DNA of 64,000 nt from Gammaproteobacteria bacterium (lineage in GTDB: Bacteria; Pseudomonadota; Gammaproteobacteria; Steroidobacterales; Rariloculaceae). The stretch lies in assembly GCA_017577365.1 (NCBI GenBank), contig PKRJ01000015.1, positions 1 through 64,000 of the forward strand, in the 5' to 3' direction. Below the pieces are notes generated by a model, which made no database searches, was not told the origin of the DNA, and saw only the letters and a program-made list of their open reading frames with translations. This document shows, in pieces, positions 1 to 9,142 of the stretch. Made by a program: the position numbers and the translations under genes. Numbering within the stretch: the first letter of the stretch is position 1; the number at the start of each line of letters is the position of its first letter.

Positions 1-767
1 CCTCGAAGGAGCTGCGCAAGGCGCTCGAGAAGCGCGGCATCGAGGTCCACACCGGCACCAAGGTCGCCGGGCAGAAGACGACGAAGAAGGGGGTCGAGGT
101 GGCCCTCGAGGGCGAGGGGGCCCCCGCGACCGTCGTCGCCGACAAGGTGCTGGTGGCCGTCGGCCGCCGCCCCAACGGCCACGGCCTGGGCCTGGAGGAG
201 ATCGGCGTCGAGGTCGACGAGCGCGGCTTCGTGAAGGTCGTGAACGAGCACATGCAGACGACGCGCGAGCACGTCTACGCGATCGGCGACGTGGCGCGCC
301 CGCCGCTGCTCGCGCACAAGGCGAGCCACGAAGGCAAGGTGGCCGCCGAGGTGATCGCGGGCCTGCCCGCGGCCTTCGACACCACCGTGATCCCGTCGGT
401 CGCCTACACCGATCCCGAGGTCGCGTGGGTCGGGCTCACCGAGGACGAGGCGAAGGCGGCCGGCATCGCGTACGACAAAGGCGTCTTCCCGTGGGCGGCG
501 AGCGGCCGCTCGCTGTCGCTCGGGCGCTCGGACGGGATGACGAAGCTGCTCTTCGATCGCGAGACGAAACGCGTGATCGGCGCGGGCATCGTCGGCCCGA
601 ATGCCGGCGACCTGATCGCAGAGGCCGCGCTCGCGATCGAGATGGGGTGCGACGCGGAGGATATCGGCCTCACGATCCATCCGCACCCGACGCTGTCCGA
701 GACGATCGCGTTCGCCGCCGAGGTCGCCGCGGGAACGGTGACGGATCTGTACGTTCCGAAGCGCTGA
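1..767 (+). CDS. lpdA: Dihydrolipoyl dehydrogenase, C-terminal part (5'-truncated by window)
   Basis: This is the C-terminal part of the E3 flavoprotein that reoxidises dihydrolipoamide in 2-oxoacid dehydrogenase complexes. The reading frame is open from base 3, so the N-terminal FAD domain and redox disulfide lie outside the window. Visible are the end of the NAD-binding domain (GRRPN), the second FAD motif (YAIGDVA), and the dimerisation domain ending with the catalytic HPHPTLSE, whose His and Glu form the active-site dyad of the partner subunit. The short gap to the next gene carries a GC-rich hairpin. Glutathione or mercuric reductases share this fold, but the HPHPTLSE context favours E3. 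Confidence 0.93.
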   Translation, partial: SKELRKALEKRGIEVHTGTKVAGQKTTKKGVEVALEGEGAPATVVADKVLVAVGRRPNGHGLGLEEIGVEVDERGFVKVVNEHMQTTREHVYAIGDVARPPLLAHKASHEGKVAAEVIAGLPAAFDTTVIPSVAYTDPEVAWVGLTEDEAKAAGIAYDKGVFPWAASGRSLSLGRSDGMTKLLFDRETKRVIGAGIVGPNAGDLIAEAALAIEMGCDAEDIGLTIHPHPTLSETIAFAAEVAAGTVTDLYVPKR

Positions 768-787
768 AGGACCCGCCACGCGCGTCG

Positions 788-804
788 CCGGCCGGATCGG
801 CCGG
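788..804 (+). terminator. GC-rich hairpin after lpdA
   Basis: A perfect 7-bp stem (CCGGCCG/CGGCCGG) with a 3-nt loop lies 20 bp after the lpdA stop. No T-tract follows, so it may only stabilise the 3' end. Termination is an inference. Confidence 0.25.
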
Positions 805-852
805 GCTCGAAAGGCGGGATACGCGTGGCATGACGTTTGCAGCAGCGGGGCG

Positions 853-1296
853 ATGCGCTTCGGCAGATACGGTCGCTTCTTCGTTGCCGGCAGCGTCGCC
901 GCTCTCGCGACGATCGCTTGCCGCGAGCTCTTCGCGTCGACGCTGACCGGCGATTCCGTCGCCGGGTACGCGCTCTCGGTGATCGCCGCCTACTCGATCG
1001 GCATCGTGCTTGGATTCGAGCTCAACCGCCGCTTCACTTTCGGCGATCGCGAAGGGGCGAGGTGGACGCGTCTCCCGGCCTTCGTCGGGGTCGCGTGCGT
1101 GGGTCTCGTGACGACCGCGCTCCTCTCTATCGCGTTCCGCTACGGGCTCAATCTCGATCGGCTGCTCGGGCGCTGGGCTGCGTCTTCCGCGTTCGCGGCC
1201 GCGACGCTTTGCGCGTCGGCGATCACGTACCGGCTGACCTCGTCGTGGGTTTTTCCAGCCGATCGAATCCAACAACGGGTGGGATTTGAGCGGTAG
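853..1296 (+). CDS. GtrA-like small membrane protein
   Basis: A 147-residue protein with four predicted hydrophobic segments (about residues 8-28, 40-58, 76-96 and 112-132). A short charged stretch carrying FELNRRFTF separates the second and third. The segment spacing, and the N-R-x-F/W-x-F motif after helix 2, are typical of the GtrA/DPMS family, which is thought to help translocate undecaprenyl-linked sugars across the inner membrane. No glycosyltransferase partner is adjacent, so the substrate cannot be inferred. It runs convergently with nth, with only 14 bp between stop codons. Family assignment is fairly secure; the function is not. Confidence 0.72.
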   Translation: MRFGRYGRFFVAGSVAALATIACRELFASTLTGDSVAGYALSVIAAYSIGIVLGFELNRRFTFGDREGARWTRLPAFVGVACVGLVTTALLSIAFRYGLNLDRLLGRWAASSAFAAATLCASAITYRLTSSWVFPADRIQQRVGFER

Positions 1297-1310
1297 CGCG
1301 GAAGGGCCTC

Positions 1311-1949
1311 TCACACGAGAGTCGTCTTCTCCGGATACTCGCAGAGATCCGCGATCACGCATTCCGCGCAGTTGGGCTTGCGCGCCTTGCAGACGTAGCG
1401 GCCGTGCAGGATCAGCCAGTGATGCGCGTTCTTCTTGAACTCGTCCGGCGTCACGCGAGTGAGATGATCCTCGACCTCGCGCGGCGTGGCGCCGGGCGCG
1501 AGGCCCGTGCGGTTCGCGACGCGGAAGATGTGCGTGTCCACGGCGATCGTCGGCTCGCCGAATGCCGTGTTGAGGATCACGTTTGCCGTCTTTCTGCCGA
1601 CGCCGGGCAGCGCCTCCAACGCCTCCCGGTCTTGCGGGACTTCGCCTCCGTGCCGCTCGACGAGCGCCTGGCACGTCCTGATGAGATTCTTCGCCTTCGT
1701 GTTGTAGTAGTTCAGCGAGTTGATGTAGCGCTTCAATCCCTCTTCGCCGAGCTCGAGCATCTTCTCCGGCGTGTTCGCGACGGGGAAGAGCTTCGCGGTC
1801 GCCTTGTTGACGCCGACGTCCGTCGCCTGCGCGGAAAGCACGACCGCGACGAGGAGCTCGAACGGCGTCGAGTAGACGAGCTCGGTCGTCGGATTCGGAT
1901 TGTGTTTCGCGAGCCGCTCGAAGATCTTGCGGCGCTTTGCGGCGTTCAA
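1311..1949 (-). CDS. nth: Endonuclease III
   Basis: A bifunctional DNA glycosylase/AP lyase that removes oxidised pyrimidines in base excision repair. At 212 residues it matches the family length of about 211. The helix-hairpin-helix motif LPGVGRKTAN carries the catalytic Lys, and the catalytic Asp is in VDTHIFRVANR. The C-terminal four-Cys [4Fe-4S] loop is visible as C-K-A-R-K-P-N-C-A-E-C-(x5)-C. The start overlaps the rnfE stop by 4 bp (ATGA), making it the last gene of the rnf operon, the usual gammaproteobacterial arrangement. Confidence 0.97.
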   Translation of the reverse strand: MNAAKRRKIFERLAKHNPNPTTELVYSTPFELLVAVVLSAQATDVGVNKATAKLFPVANTPEKMLELGEEGLKRYINSLNYYNTKAKNLIRTCQALVERHGGEVPQDREALEALPGVGRKTANVILNTAFGEPTIAVDTHIFRVANRTGLAPGATPREVEDHLTRVTPDEFKKNAHHWLILHGRYVCKARKPNCAECVIADLCEYPEKTTLV

Positions 1950-2632
1950 CTCGACCGCTCGGCCGCGCCGGCCGGCTCCTGGGCTATCGGAAAGCGCTCC
2001 GCGCTCGCTTCGTCGCGCACGAGCAGGTTACGAATCGCGAGCAGCACGGCGAGCCCGAAGAACGCGCCGGGCGGAAGCACCGCGGCGAGAACGCCGCCGA
2101 ACGGCAGCTCGATGCGGAATGGGTCTTCTTCTGCGTCGAGCAAGAGCCCCGTGCCCGCGAGCAACGTGCCTTGGCCCGCGAGCTCGCGCATCGCGCCGAG
2201 CGCGACGAGCACGATGCAGAAACCGAGCCCCGCAGCGAGCCCGCTCGCCGCCGAGATCGACACCCTTTGCCGGCTCGCGACCGTTTCCGCCTGCGCGAGG
2301 ATCGCGCAGTTCGTGACGATCAGCGGAATGAACAGCCCGAGCACCTGATGGAGCTCGTGCAGGAACGCGTTCGTCAGGAGATCGATGCACGTGACGAGGG
2401 ATGCGATGACCAGCACGAACAACGGGATCCTGACGACCGGGACGAGCGTCCGGCGCACGAGCGAGATCACCGTGTTCGTGACGACGAGCACCGCCGTCGT
2501 CGCGACGCCGAGCGCGAAGCCGTTGACGGCGGTCGTCGTGATCGCGAGCAGGGGACACAGGCCGAGCACCTGGACGAGCGCGGGGTTGCTCGTCCAGAGG
2601 CCCGCTCGCACCGTGTGCTTGAGTTCGTCCAT
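1946..2632 (-). CDS. rnfE: Rnf/Rsx electron transport complex subunit E
   Basis: An integral membrane subunit of the Rnf (Rsx) complex, which couples electron transfer between NADH and ferredoxin to ion movement or, in enterics, keeps SoxR reduced. The 228 residues carry six hydrophobic segments and the WTSNPALVQVLGLCPLLA opening typical of RnfE. RnfA and RnfE are homologous, and both share the 'VQxLGLCP' signature and the conserved Cys thought to hold a membrane [2Fe-2S] cluster. The start lies 17 bp downstream of the rnfG stop, within the operon. Confidence 0.95.
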   Translation of the reverse strand: MDELKHTVRAGLWTSNPALVQVLGLCPLLAITTTAVNGFALGVATTAVLVVTNTVISLVRRTLVPVVRIPLFVLVIASLVTCIDLLTNAFLHELHQVLGLFIPLIVTNCAILAQAETVASRQRVSISAASGLAAGLGFCIVLVALGAMRELAGQGTLLAGTGLLLDAEEDPFRIELPFGGVLAAVLPPGAFFGLAVLLAIRNLLVRDEASAERFPIAQEPAGAAERSS

Positions 2633-2649
2633 GCCCGCTCGTCAGGCGC

Positions 2650-3303
2650 TCAGTCGGTCGTCGCGGCCGCGGCGCGCGCGGCCGCATCGTATAGCTCGTC
2701 GCGATGGCGCTCGAAGTATACCAGCGCGTTGCGCACGGCTCTGACGATCGCGCGCGGCGTGATCGTCGCGCCGGTGAGCCCCTGGAAGGCCCCGCCGTCT
2801 TTCTCGACGGCCCAGCGCTCCGCGGGCGGATCGTCGATCGACTTGCCGTCGAACTGCAGGATCCAGCGCGACTTGCGCAGCTCTATCGCGTCGCCCAAGC
2901 CCGGCGTCTCGCGGTGGCTCAGCACGCGGACGCCGGTCAGCACGCCGTCCGGCGACAAGCCGACGAGGAGCCGAATGGGCGCGTTGTAACCGTCGGGTGC
3001 CGTCGGCACGAGGATCACGGCCTCGGGATGCCCGTTCGCGTCCGTGATCACGAAGACGTCGACCGGGTCGTCCGTTCCGAGCAGCTCGCGGTCCGTGACC
3101 GTGAGGTGCGTCGGCTCGAGGTCGCGCTCCCGCAGCTTCGGGTCGAGCACGCTCGCGAGGCTCTCGAGCAGCCGTTCCCGCTCGTTCGCCGCGATGCGCT
3201 CGCGGCTCGCCTCGTAGCTGCCGGTCACGAGCAACGCCGCCCCGGCGGCGACGAGCCCGACGCAGACGAGCGTTTTCACGACGCTAGCGTTCGGCATGTC
3301 CAT
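2650..3303 (-). CDS. rnfG: Rnf/Rsx electron transport complex subunit G
   Basis: A membrane-anchored periplasmic flavoprotein subunit of Rnf. It has one N-terminal membrane helix (about residues 9-27) followed by a periplasmic FMN-binding domain. The covalent FMN attachment motif is LTGATITP near residue 180, with the second Thr as the expected phosphoester acceptor. The TPGLGD segment near residue 135 is also characteristic. Its start codon lies 20 bp inside the end of rnfD, so translation is probably coupled. The 217-residue length is normal for the family. Confidence 0.95.
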   Translation of the reverse strand: MDMPNASVVKTLVCVGLVAAGAALLVTGSYEASRERIAANERERLLESLASVLDPKLRERDLEPTHLTVTDRELLGTDDPVDVFVITDANGHPEAVILVPTAPDGYNAPIRLLVGLSPDGVLTGVRVLSHRETPGLGDAIELRKSRWILQFDGKSIDDPPAERWAVEKDGGAFQGLTGATITPRAIVRAVRNALVYFERHRDELYDAAARAAAATTD

Positions 3304-4357
3304 GGATGCGCGGGCGAGTGAAGCGGTCGATCAACGGCACGGCCGCGTTCATCAGCAGCACGGCGAAAGCGACGCCGTCGGGATAGCCTCCCCAGGTGCG
3401 GATCGCGTAGGTCAAGAGGCCCACGCCGGCGCCGAAGATCAGCCGTCCGCGATCGGTCGTGGAGGCCGACACCGGATCCGTCGCGATGAAGAACGCACCC
3501 AGCATCGCCGCGCCGCTGAACAGGTGAAAAGCGGCCGACGCGAAGCGCTCGGGATCGACCATATGAAGCAGCATTGCGGGCACCGCGATGCCCGCGAGCG
3601 TCGCGACCGGGATCTGCCAGCGAATGATGCCGGCGTACAGCAGGTACAGCCCGCCGAACGCGACGAACGAGCTGACCCATTCCCAGCCGAGGCCGCCGAA
3701 CGTGCCGATCAGCGACGTCGCGGACATCTCCTGGAACGAGCGCTGCTCGCGGAGCCCTTCCTTGACCGCGTCGAGCGGCGTCGCTCGCGTATACGCGTCG
3801 ACCGTGCGCTTCGGCGGCAATTCGTCGAACAGGCTGTAGCGGACCTGCTCGATCGCGGTGAGCGGCGTGTAGTCGATATCGCCCATCCGCGGCGGCAGCC
3901 ATTGCGTCATGTGGATCGGGAACGACAGGAGCAAGAGCGCGTACGCGACCATCGCCGGGTTGAACGGATTCTTGCCGAGCCCGCCGTAGAGCTGCTTCGC
4001 GGCGATCGCGACGAAGCCGCCGAGCGCCGGAATCCACCAAGGCAAGAGCGGCGGCAGCGCGAAAGCGAGCAGCGCGGCCGTGACGAGCGCGCTGCCGTCG
4101 CGCAGCGCGCGTCGCACCGGGCGGCGCCGCAGGCTCAGGATCGCCGCCTCGGTCGCGAGCGCCGCTGGGGCCGCTATCGCGAAATTGATGACGAGCCCGA
4201 TGCCGAAGAACCACGTGTACGCCGCCGCCGCGGGGATCAACGCGTAGAGCACGCGCCGCATGATCGCGGGGACGCTCCGCGTCGGAATCGCATGCGGCGG
4301 CGCGGCCGTCTCGAAGCGCCGCGGGGCGGTGGACGGACGAGGCTCGGGCTCGTTCAC
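3284..4357 (-). CDS. rnfD: Rnf/Rsx electron transport complex subunit D
   Basis: A polytopic inner-membrane subunit of Rnf with covalently bound FMN. The 357 residues contain about nine hydrophobic segments after a roughly 35-residue Pro/Arg-rich cytoplasmic leader. FMN is expected on Thr193 in the YTRATPLDAV segment, where many homologues have an SGATPL context; the residue before Ala is Arg here. The motif GGLGKNPFNPAM near residues 125-136 is diagnostic. It overlaps the rnfC stop by 4 bp and rnfG by 20 bp. Confidence 0.95.
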   Translation of the reverse strand: MNEPEPRPSTAPRRFETAAPPHAIPTRSVPAIMRRVLYALIPAAAAYTWFFGIGLVINFAIAAPAALATEAAILSLRRRPVRRALRDGSALVTAALLAFALPPLLPWWIPALGGFVAIAAKQLYGGLGKNPFNPAMVAYALLLLSFPIHMTQWLPPRMGDIDYTPLTAIEQVRYSLFDELPPKRTVDAYTRATPLDAVKEGLREQRSFQEMSATSLIGTFGGLGWEWVSSFVAFGGLYLLYAGIIRWQIPVATLAGIAVPAMLLHMVDPERFASAAFHLFSGAAMLGAFFIATDPVSASTTDRGRLIFGAGVGLLTYAIRTWGGYPDGVAFAVLLMNAAVPLIDRFTRPRIHGHAER

Positions 4358-5886
4358 GGCTCGGCGTCGCGACGTTTACGTTGTCTGGCGCGCTCGACCG
4401 CGGCCGCGACCGCCCGGCGTCGGGCTTCCTCGTCCGCGCGAAGCTTCGCTTTCAACGCTTCCTGCGCGGCCCTGCGGTCCTCTTCGATCTGCTTGAGGCG
4501 GCGCTCCCGGCGTTTGTGGCGCTCCTCCGCCTCGGCGGACAGCGCGAGCCGGCGTGCGTGCTCGGCGAAGGCGCGTTTCGCGCCGCGGAAGCGCTCGGTC
4601 AGCACGATATGGCTCGGGCAAACGACGTCGCAGCAGCCGCACTCGATGCAGTCGTCGAGCCCGAGCGCCTCGAGGTCGTCGAAATCGCGCGCGGCGGCCG
4701 CTGTCAGGAGCTCCTGCGGCTGAAGCCGCGCGGGGCAGACCGACGCGCAATCGCCGCAGCGAATGCAAGCCCACTCCTCGAAACTCTCCCGCACTTCGCC
4801 TTCCGCGGCCGCGATGATGCAACTCGTCGCCTTCGTCGTCGGCAGATCGTCGGCCGGCAGCGCGTATCCCATCATGCTGCCGCCGTGAATCAGCCGCACG
4901 ACGTTCCTTCGGTAGCCTCCGCACTGCTCGATGAGATAGTGGATCGGCGTGCCGATCGGCACCTCGACGTTACGCGGCCGCGCGACGCCGCCGCCGGTCA
5001 CCGTGACGATCCGCGAGGTGAGCGGCTCTCCGCGTGCGGCGAGCCGCTCGATCGCATATGCCGTCCCGACGTTCTGGCAGACGTAGCCGATCGAGCTGGG
5101 ATAGGCGCCGCTCGGCACCTCTTCGCCGGTCAAGAGCTCGATGAGCTGGCGCTCGCCGCCCGCGGGGTAGACCGTCGGAATCTCGCAGATCGCGAGGCGC
5201 GGATCGCCGGCGGCGGTCACCGCCTTTCGCATCGCCTCGAGCGCACGCGGCTTGTCGCGCTCGATCGCGATGATGACGCGCGGCGCGGCGACGAGATCGG
5301 CCATCCTGATCACGCCCGCGACGATCTCGGCCGGCGCTTCGCGCATCAGCATGTCGTCGCAGCTGATATACGGCTCGCATTCGGCACCGTTGACGATCAG
5401 CACCTTGCACGTCCCGGCCACGGCTTCGAGCTTCGTCGCGGTCGGGAAGGCCGCGCCGCCGAGACCCGCGATACCGGCGAGACGCACGCGCTCGATGCGG
5501 ACCTCGCGAGATTCGGGCCACGGATCGTGCGGCCCCCCCTCGAAGCGCCGATCGTCGCCGTCCGTCTCGATGACGATGCACAGCGAGGCGCGCAGCTTCG
5601 TGCCGGTCGGGATCAGCCGCTCCTCGATCGCCCGCACGCGTCCCGAGCTCGAGGCGTGCACGGCGGTGGACGGCGGCGTTCCCGGAAGCGCGATCGGCTC
5701 GCCCTTCGCGACCTTCTGACCGACCGCGACGATCGGAACGGCGCTCGTGCCGCCGTGCTGATGCAGCCCGATCACGAGCAGCGGCGGGATGAAACCGCGC
5801 AGGATCGGCTCCTCGGTCGACGCGGTCTTGTTCGCCGCGAGGCGTATCCCGCCCGTCAGGTAGCGCTCGAACGTGACGTCAACCAT
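4354..5886 (-). CDS. rnfC: Rnf/Rsx electron transport complex subunit C
   Basis: The peripheral subunit thought to bind NADH and FMN and to pass electrons into the Rnf complex. It has an N-terminal RnfC barrel-like domain, the G-x-G-G-A-x-F-P-T segment (GIAGLGGAAFPTATKL, near residue 140), a nucleotide/SLBB region, and two [4Fe-4S] motifs: CIRCGDCASVCP near residue 376 and CIECGCCDVVCP near 415. The last 70 residues are a highly charged Arg/Glu/Lys coiled-coil tail. At 510 residues it lacks the very long Ala/Lys-repeat tail of the roughly 740-residue E. coli protein. It overlaps rnfB by 8 bp and rnfD by 4 bp. Confidence 0.96.
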   Translation of the reverse strand: MVDVTFERYLTGGIRLAANKTASTEEPILRGFIPPLLVIGLHQHGGTSAVPIVAVGQKVAKGEPIALPGTPPSTAVHASSSGRVRAIEERLIPTGTKLRASLCIVIETDGDDRRFEGGPHDPWPESREVRIERVRLAGIAGLGGAAFPTATKLEAVAGTCKVLIVNGAECEPYISCDDMLMREAPAEIVAGVIRMADLVAAPRVIIAIERDKPRALEAMRKAVTAAGDPRLAICEIPTVYPAGGERQLIELLTGEEVPSGAYPSSIGYVCQNVGTAYAIERLAARGEPLTSRIVTVTGGGVARPRNVEVPIGTPIHYLIEQCGGYRRNVVRLIHGGSMMGYALPADDLPTTKATSCIIAAAEGEVRESFEEWACIRCGDCASVCPARLQPQELLTAAAARDFDDLEALGLDDCIECGCCDVVCPSHIVLTERFRGAKRAFAEHARRLALSAEAEERHKRRERRLKQIEEDRRAAQEALKAKLRADEEARRRAVAAAVERARQRKRRDAEP

Positions 5887-6376
5887 GACGCGGCACCAGC
5901 TGGATGCAATCGACCGGGCAGGGCGGCACGCAGAGCTCGCATCCGGTGCAAAGACGCGCGATCACGGTATGCATGCGCTGCGGCAGGCCGACGATCGCGT
6001 CGACGGGGCACGCGCGCGCGCACAGGTTGCAGCCGATGCAGAGCGTCTCGTCGATTCGCGCGACGCGGTCCATGCTCGCGCTACCCAAGCTGGTGTCGAG
6101 CGGCGTCGGCTCGCGCCCGAGCAGCTCCGCGAGCGCGCGAATCGTGCTCTCGCCGCCCGGAGGACAGCGATTGATCTCGGCTTCGCCGGCCAAGATCGCC
6201 TCGGCGTAAGGCCGGCAGCCCGGATAGCCGCACTGCGCGCACTGGATCCGGGGCAGCAGGCGTTCGATACGCTCGACCGCATCGTCGCCGCGCTCCGGCA
6301 GCCACCGCGACGCCGCGATCAGCGCCGCGGCGAGCGCGAGCGAGAGGCCGGTGAGCACGGTGACGGCGGTCAGCAT
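5879..6376 (-). CDS. rnfB: Rnf/Rsx electron transport complex subunit B (ferredoxin-type)
   Basis: The iron-sulfur subunit of Rnf. An N-terminal membrane helix (residues 4-22) is followed by a four-Cys Fe-S domain (RIQCAQCGYPGCRPYA, with the fourth Cys in NRCPPGG) and a ferredoxin domain with two [4Fe-4S] motifs (CIGCNLCARACP and CTGCELCVPPCP). At 165 residues it is shorter than the roughly 190-residue enteric protein, mainly through a short C-terminus, but all twelve expected cluster Cys are present. The start is 34 bp after the rnfA stop. Confidence 0.95.
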   Translation of the reverse strand: MLTAVTVLTGLSLALAAALIAASRWLPERGDDAVERIERLLPRIQCAQCGYPGCRPYAEAILAGEAEINRCPPGGESTIRALAELLGREPTPLDTSLGSASMDRVARIDETLCIGCNLCARACPVDAIVGLPQRMHTVIARLCTGCELCVPPCPVDCIQLVPRHG

Positions 6377-6410
6377 CGGGCCGGATCCGGTCGAGGCGGC
6401 GCGGCCCTCG

Positions 6411-6992
6411 TCATAGCCGCGCGAAGCCGGTGAATCCGAGAAACGCGAGCGACATGATACCCGCGGTCACGAAGGCGATCGCGTGCCCGCGGAACGGTCT
6501 CGGCACGTCGGCCCGCTCGATGCGCTCGCGCAGGCCGCCGAGCATCGCGAGCACGAGGCCGAACCCGAGCGCGGCGCCCGCGCCGTAGAAGAGCGCCGCG
6601 ACGAGGCTTCGGCTCGCCGACGAGTTCAGCAGCGCGACGCCGAGCACCGCGCAGTTGCTCGCGATCAGCGGAATGTAGAGGCCGAGCACCCGATAGAGCA
6701 TCGGCGAGAGCCGCCGGATGAGGAGCTCGGTGAGCTGCACCGCGGCGCCGATCACGAGGATGAACGCGATCAGGCGCAAATACTCGAGATCGAGCGGAAT
6801 GAGCAGGAAGCGGTCGACGAGATAGGCGAGGCCCGATGCCGTGGTCAGCACGAGCCCGGTGGCGAGCGCCATTCCGACGGCGCCTTCGACGCGGCGCGAG
6901 GCACCCATGAAAGGGCACAGGCCGAGGAACTGGACGAGGACGAAGTTGTTGACCAGCGCCGCGGCGATGATGATCAGCAAGAGCTCCATCAT
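6411..6992 (-). CDS. rnfA: Rnf/Rsx electron transport complex subunit A
   Basis: A six-helix inner-membrane subunit paired with RnfE. Its 193 residues match the family almost exactly, with the diagnostic NNFVLVQFLGLCPFMG near residues 15-30 containing the conserved Cys. It is the first rnf gene, 67 bp after the metG stop on the same strand. Metal motifs and gene order leave little doubt. A start 13 bp upstream in another frame gives no homologous protein and was rejected. Confidence 0.96.
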   Translation of the reverse strand: MMELLLIIIAAALVNNFVLVQFLGLCPFMGASRRVEGAVGMALATGLVLTTASGLAYLVDRFLLIPLDLEYLRLIAFILVIGAAVQLTELLIRRLSPMLYRVLGLYIPLIASNCAVLGVALLNSSASRSLVAALFYGAGAALGFGLVLAMLGGLRERIERADVPRPFRGHAIAFVTAGIMSLAFLGFTGFARL

Positions 6993-7059
6993 CCGAGTCT
7001 CGCACCGATATCGGCGATCGCGCGGCGCGTCGACTCGGGTCGGCGCGCCGCCGGGAGAA

Positions 7060-9087
7060 TCAGCTCACCTTCATGCCGGGCTCGGCGCCGTCGTCCGGCC
7101 GGAGCAGAAACACGCCCGGCCCGTCGCCGCTCGCCGCGAGCACCATGCCTTCCGACACGCCGAAGCGCATCTTGCGGGGTTTCAAGTTCGCGACGAGCAC
7201 GACGAGGCGGCCCTCGAGCTGGGCCGGGTCGTACGCCTTGCGAATGCCGGCGAAGACCGTGCGCTGCGCGCCGCCCGTATCGAGCGTCAGCTTCAGCAGC
7301 TTGTCGGCACCTTCGACGTGCTCGGCTTTGACGACCTTCGCGACGCGGAGATCGATCCTCGAGAAGAGCTCGATATCGATCTCGGCCTGCTCTTCGGGCT
7401 GTGCTTTCGGTTCGGTGGTCATTCGGCCTCCTTGGCTTCGAGCTTCGGCGAGCGAGCGCGTCTCGTCGATGACGGCGTCGACGGCCTTGGGATCCACGCG
7501 CTCGAGCAACGGACGGAACTTCTCGATCGGCCGTCCGAGCAGCGGGCGGGCGGCGTCGGCCCACGACAGCGGCTCGACGCCGAGGAACGCCTCGGCGCGC
7601 GCGGCGAGCTCCGGCACGACAGGCTTCAAGTACAGCACGAGCTGCTTGAAAAGGTTGAGGCCCAACGTGCAGACGCCGACGACCGAATCGCGGTTCGCGT
7701 CGTCTTTCGCGGCGATCCACGGCTTCTGCTCGTCGATGTACTGGTTCGCGCGGTCGGCGAGCGCCATGATGCGCCGCATCGCGCGTGCGTAGTTTCGTCC
7801 CTCGTAGTCGGCGGCGATCTCGTCCGCGCTTGCCGCGAACTCGTCGAACAGCGCGGGGCTCGGCAGCGCGTCCGCGAGGCGGCCAGCGCCCAAGCGATGC
7901 ACGAAACCCGCGCAGCGGCTGGCGATGTTCACGACCTTGCCGACCAGATCGGAGTTCACCTTCGCGACGAAATCCGGGAAGCTCAAATCGAGGTCGTCGA
8001 CGTTCGGACCGAGCTTCGACGCGAAGTAGTAGCGCAGGTAGTCCGGGTCGACGCGCTTCGCGAAGGTCGCGGCGTTGATGAACGTGCCGCGGCTCTTCGA
8101 CATCTTCTGGCCGTTGACGGTCAGGAAACCGTGCGCGAAGACCGCGGTGGGCCGGCGGAAGCCCGCGCCGCCGAGCACGGCGGGCCAGAACAGCGTGTGG
8201 AAGTACACGATGTCCTTCCCGATGAAGTGATAGAGCTCGGCGTCGCTGTCCGGGCCCCAGTACTCGTCGAAGTCGAGCCCGATGCGCCGGCAGAGGTTCA
8301 GGAAGCTCGCCATGTAGCCGATCGGCGCATCGAACCAGACGTAGAAGAACTTGCCCGGCTCGCCCGGAATCTCGAAGCCGAAATAGGGCGCATCGCGCGA
8401 GATGTCCCAGTCCTTGAGGCCGGCGCGGAACCATTCGTCGAGCTTGTGGACCATGGCCTCGTCGACGCGGTCGCGCACCCATTCCTTGAGATCCCGCTCG
8501 AAGTCGCCGAGCTTGAAGAACAGGTGCTCGGACTGTTTCACGCTCGGACGCGTGCCGGAGACGACCGAGACCGGATCCTTGAGATCCATCGGCGTGTACG
8601 TCGAGCCGCACCGCTCGCACGAGTCGCCGTACTGATCCGGCATGCCGCAGACCGGGCACGTGCCGCGCACGTAGCGATCGGGCAGGAACATCTGCTTGAC
8701 GTCGTCGTAGGCCTGCTCGATCGTGCGGCGCCGGATGTGCCCCGCGGCGTTCAGGCGCTCGTAGATCCGGCGCGTCAGCTCCTCGTTCTCGGGAGCATGC
8801 GTCGTGATGTAGTTGTCGACGCTGATGCGGAACGTCTCGAAGTCGCGGCGATGCTCGGCGCTGATGCGCTCGATCAGCGATTCCGGCGAGACGCCCTCGC
8901 GCTCGGCGCGCAGCATCGTCGGCGTGCCGTGCGCGTCGCTCGCGCAGACGTACCAGACCGTGTGCCCGCGCATGCGCTGGAAGCGGACCCAGACGTCCGT
9001 CTGCACGTATTCGACGACGTGGCCCAGGTGCAGCGAATCGTTCGCGTACGGCAACGCGCTCGTGACGAGGATTTTTCTCTTGGTCAC
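7060..9087 (-). CDS. metG: Methionyl-tRNA synthetase
   Basis: Charges tRNA-Met. The 675-residue class I enzyme has the HLGH signature near residue 21 (SLHLGHVVEY), a zinc-binding knuckle (CPVCGMPDQYGDSCERCG, near 145-162), the KMSKSRG loop near 332, and a C-terminal EMAP/OB-fold tRNA-binding domain from about 570, as in E. coli. The start is GTG at 9087, with a GGAG ribosome-binding site about 9 nt upstream. It precedes the rnf operon on the same strand and may be co-transcribed with it. Confidence 0.97.
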   Translation of the reverse strand: MTKRKILVTSALPYANDSLHLGHVVEYVQTDVWVRFQRMRGHTVWYVCASDAHGTPTMLRAEREGVSPESLIERISAEHRRDFETFRISVDNYITTHAPENEELTRRIYERLNAAGHIRRRTIEQAYDDVKQMFLPDRYVRGTCPVCGMPDQYGDSCERCGSTYTPMDLKDPVSVVSGTRPSVKQSEHLFFKLGDFERDLKEWVRDRVDEAMVHKLDEWFRAGLKDWDISRDAPYFGFEIPGEPGKFFYVWFDAPIGYMASFLNLCRRIGLDFDEYWGPDSDAELYHFIGKDIVYFHTLFWPAVLGGAGFRRPTAVFAHGFLTVNGQKMSKSRGTFINAATFAKRVDPDYLRYYFASKLGPNVDDLDLSFPDFVAKVNSDLVGKVVNIASRCAGFVHRLGAGRLADALPSPALFDEFAASADEIAADYEGRNYARAMRRIMALADRANQYIDEQKPWIAAKDDANRDSVVGVCTLGLNLFKQLVLYLKPVVPELAARAEAFLGVEPLSWADAARPLLGRPIEKFRPLLERVDPKAVDAVIDETRSLAEARSQGGRMTTEPKAQPEEQAEIDIELFSRIDLRVAKVVKAEHVEGADKLLKLTLDTGGAQRTVFAGIRKAYDPAQLEGRLVVLVANLKPRKMRFGVSEGMVLAASGDGPGVFLLRPDDGAEPGMKVS

Positions 9088-9115
9088 TCGACGGGACTCC
9101 GGGCGGGGCTTCTCG

Positions 9116-9121
9116 ATTATG
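9116..9121 (-). promoter_or_regulatory. Likely -10 element for metG
   Basis: CATAAT on the minus strand lies about 28 nt upstream of the metG GTG. No strong -35 is evident. Confidence 0.35.
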
Positions 9122-9142
9122 CCATTGCGGCGATGTCGTCCG

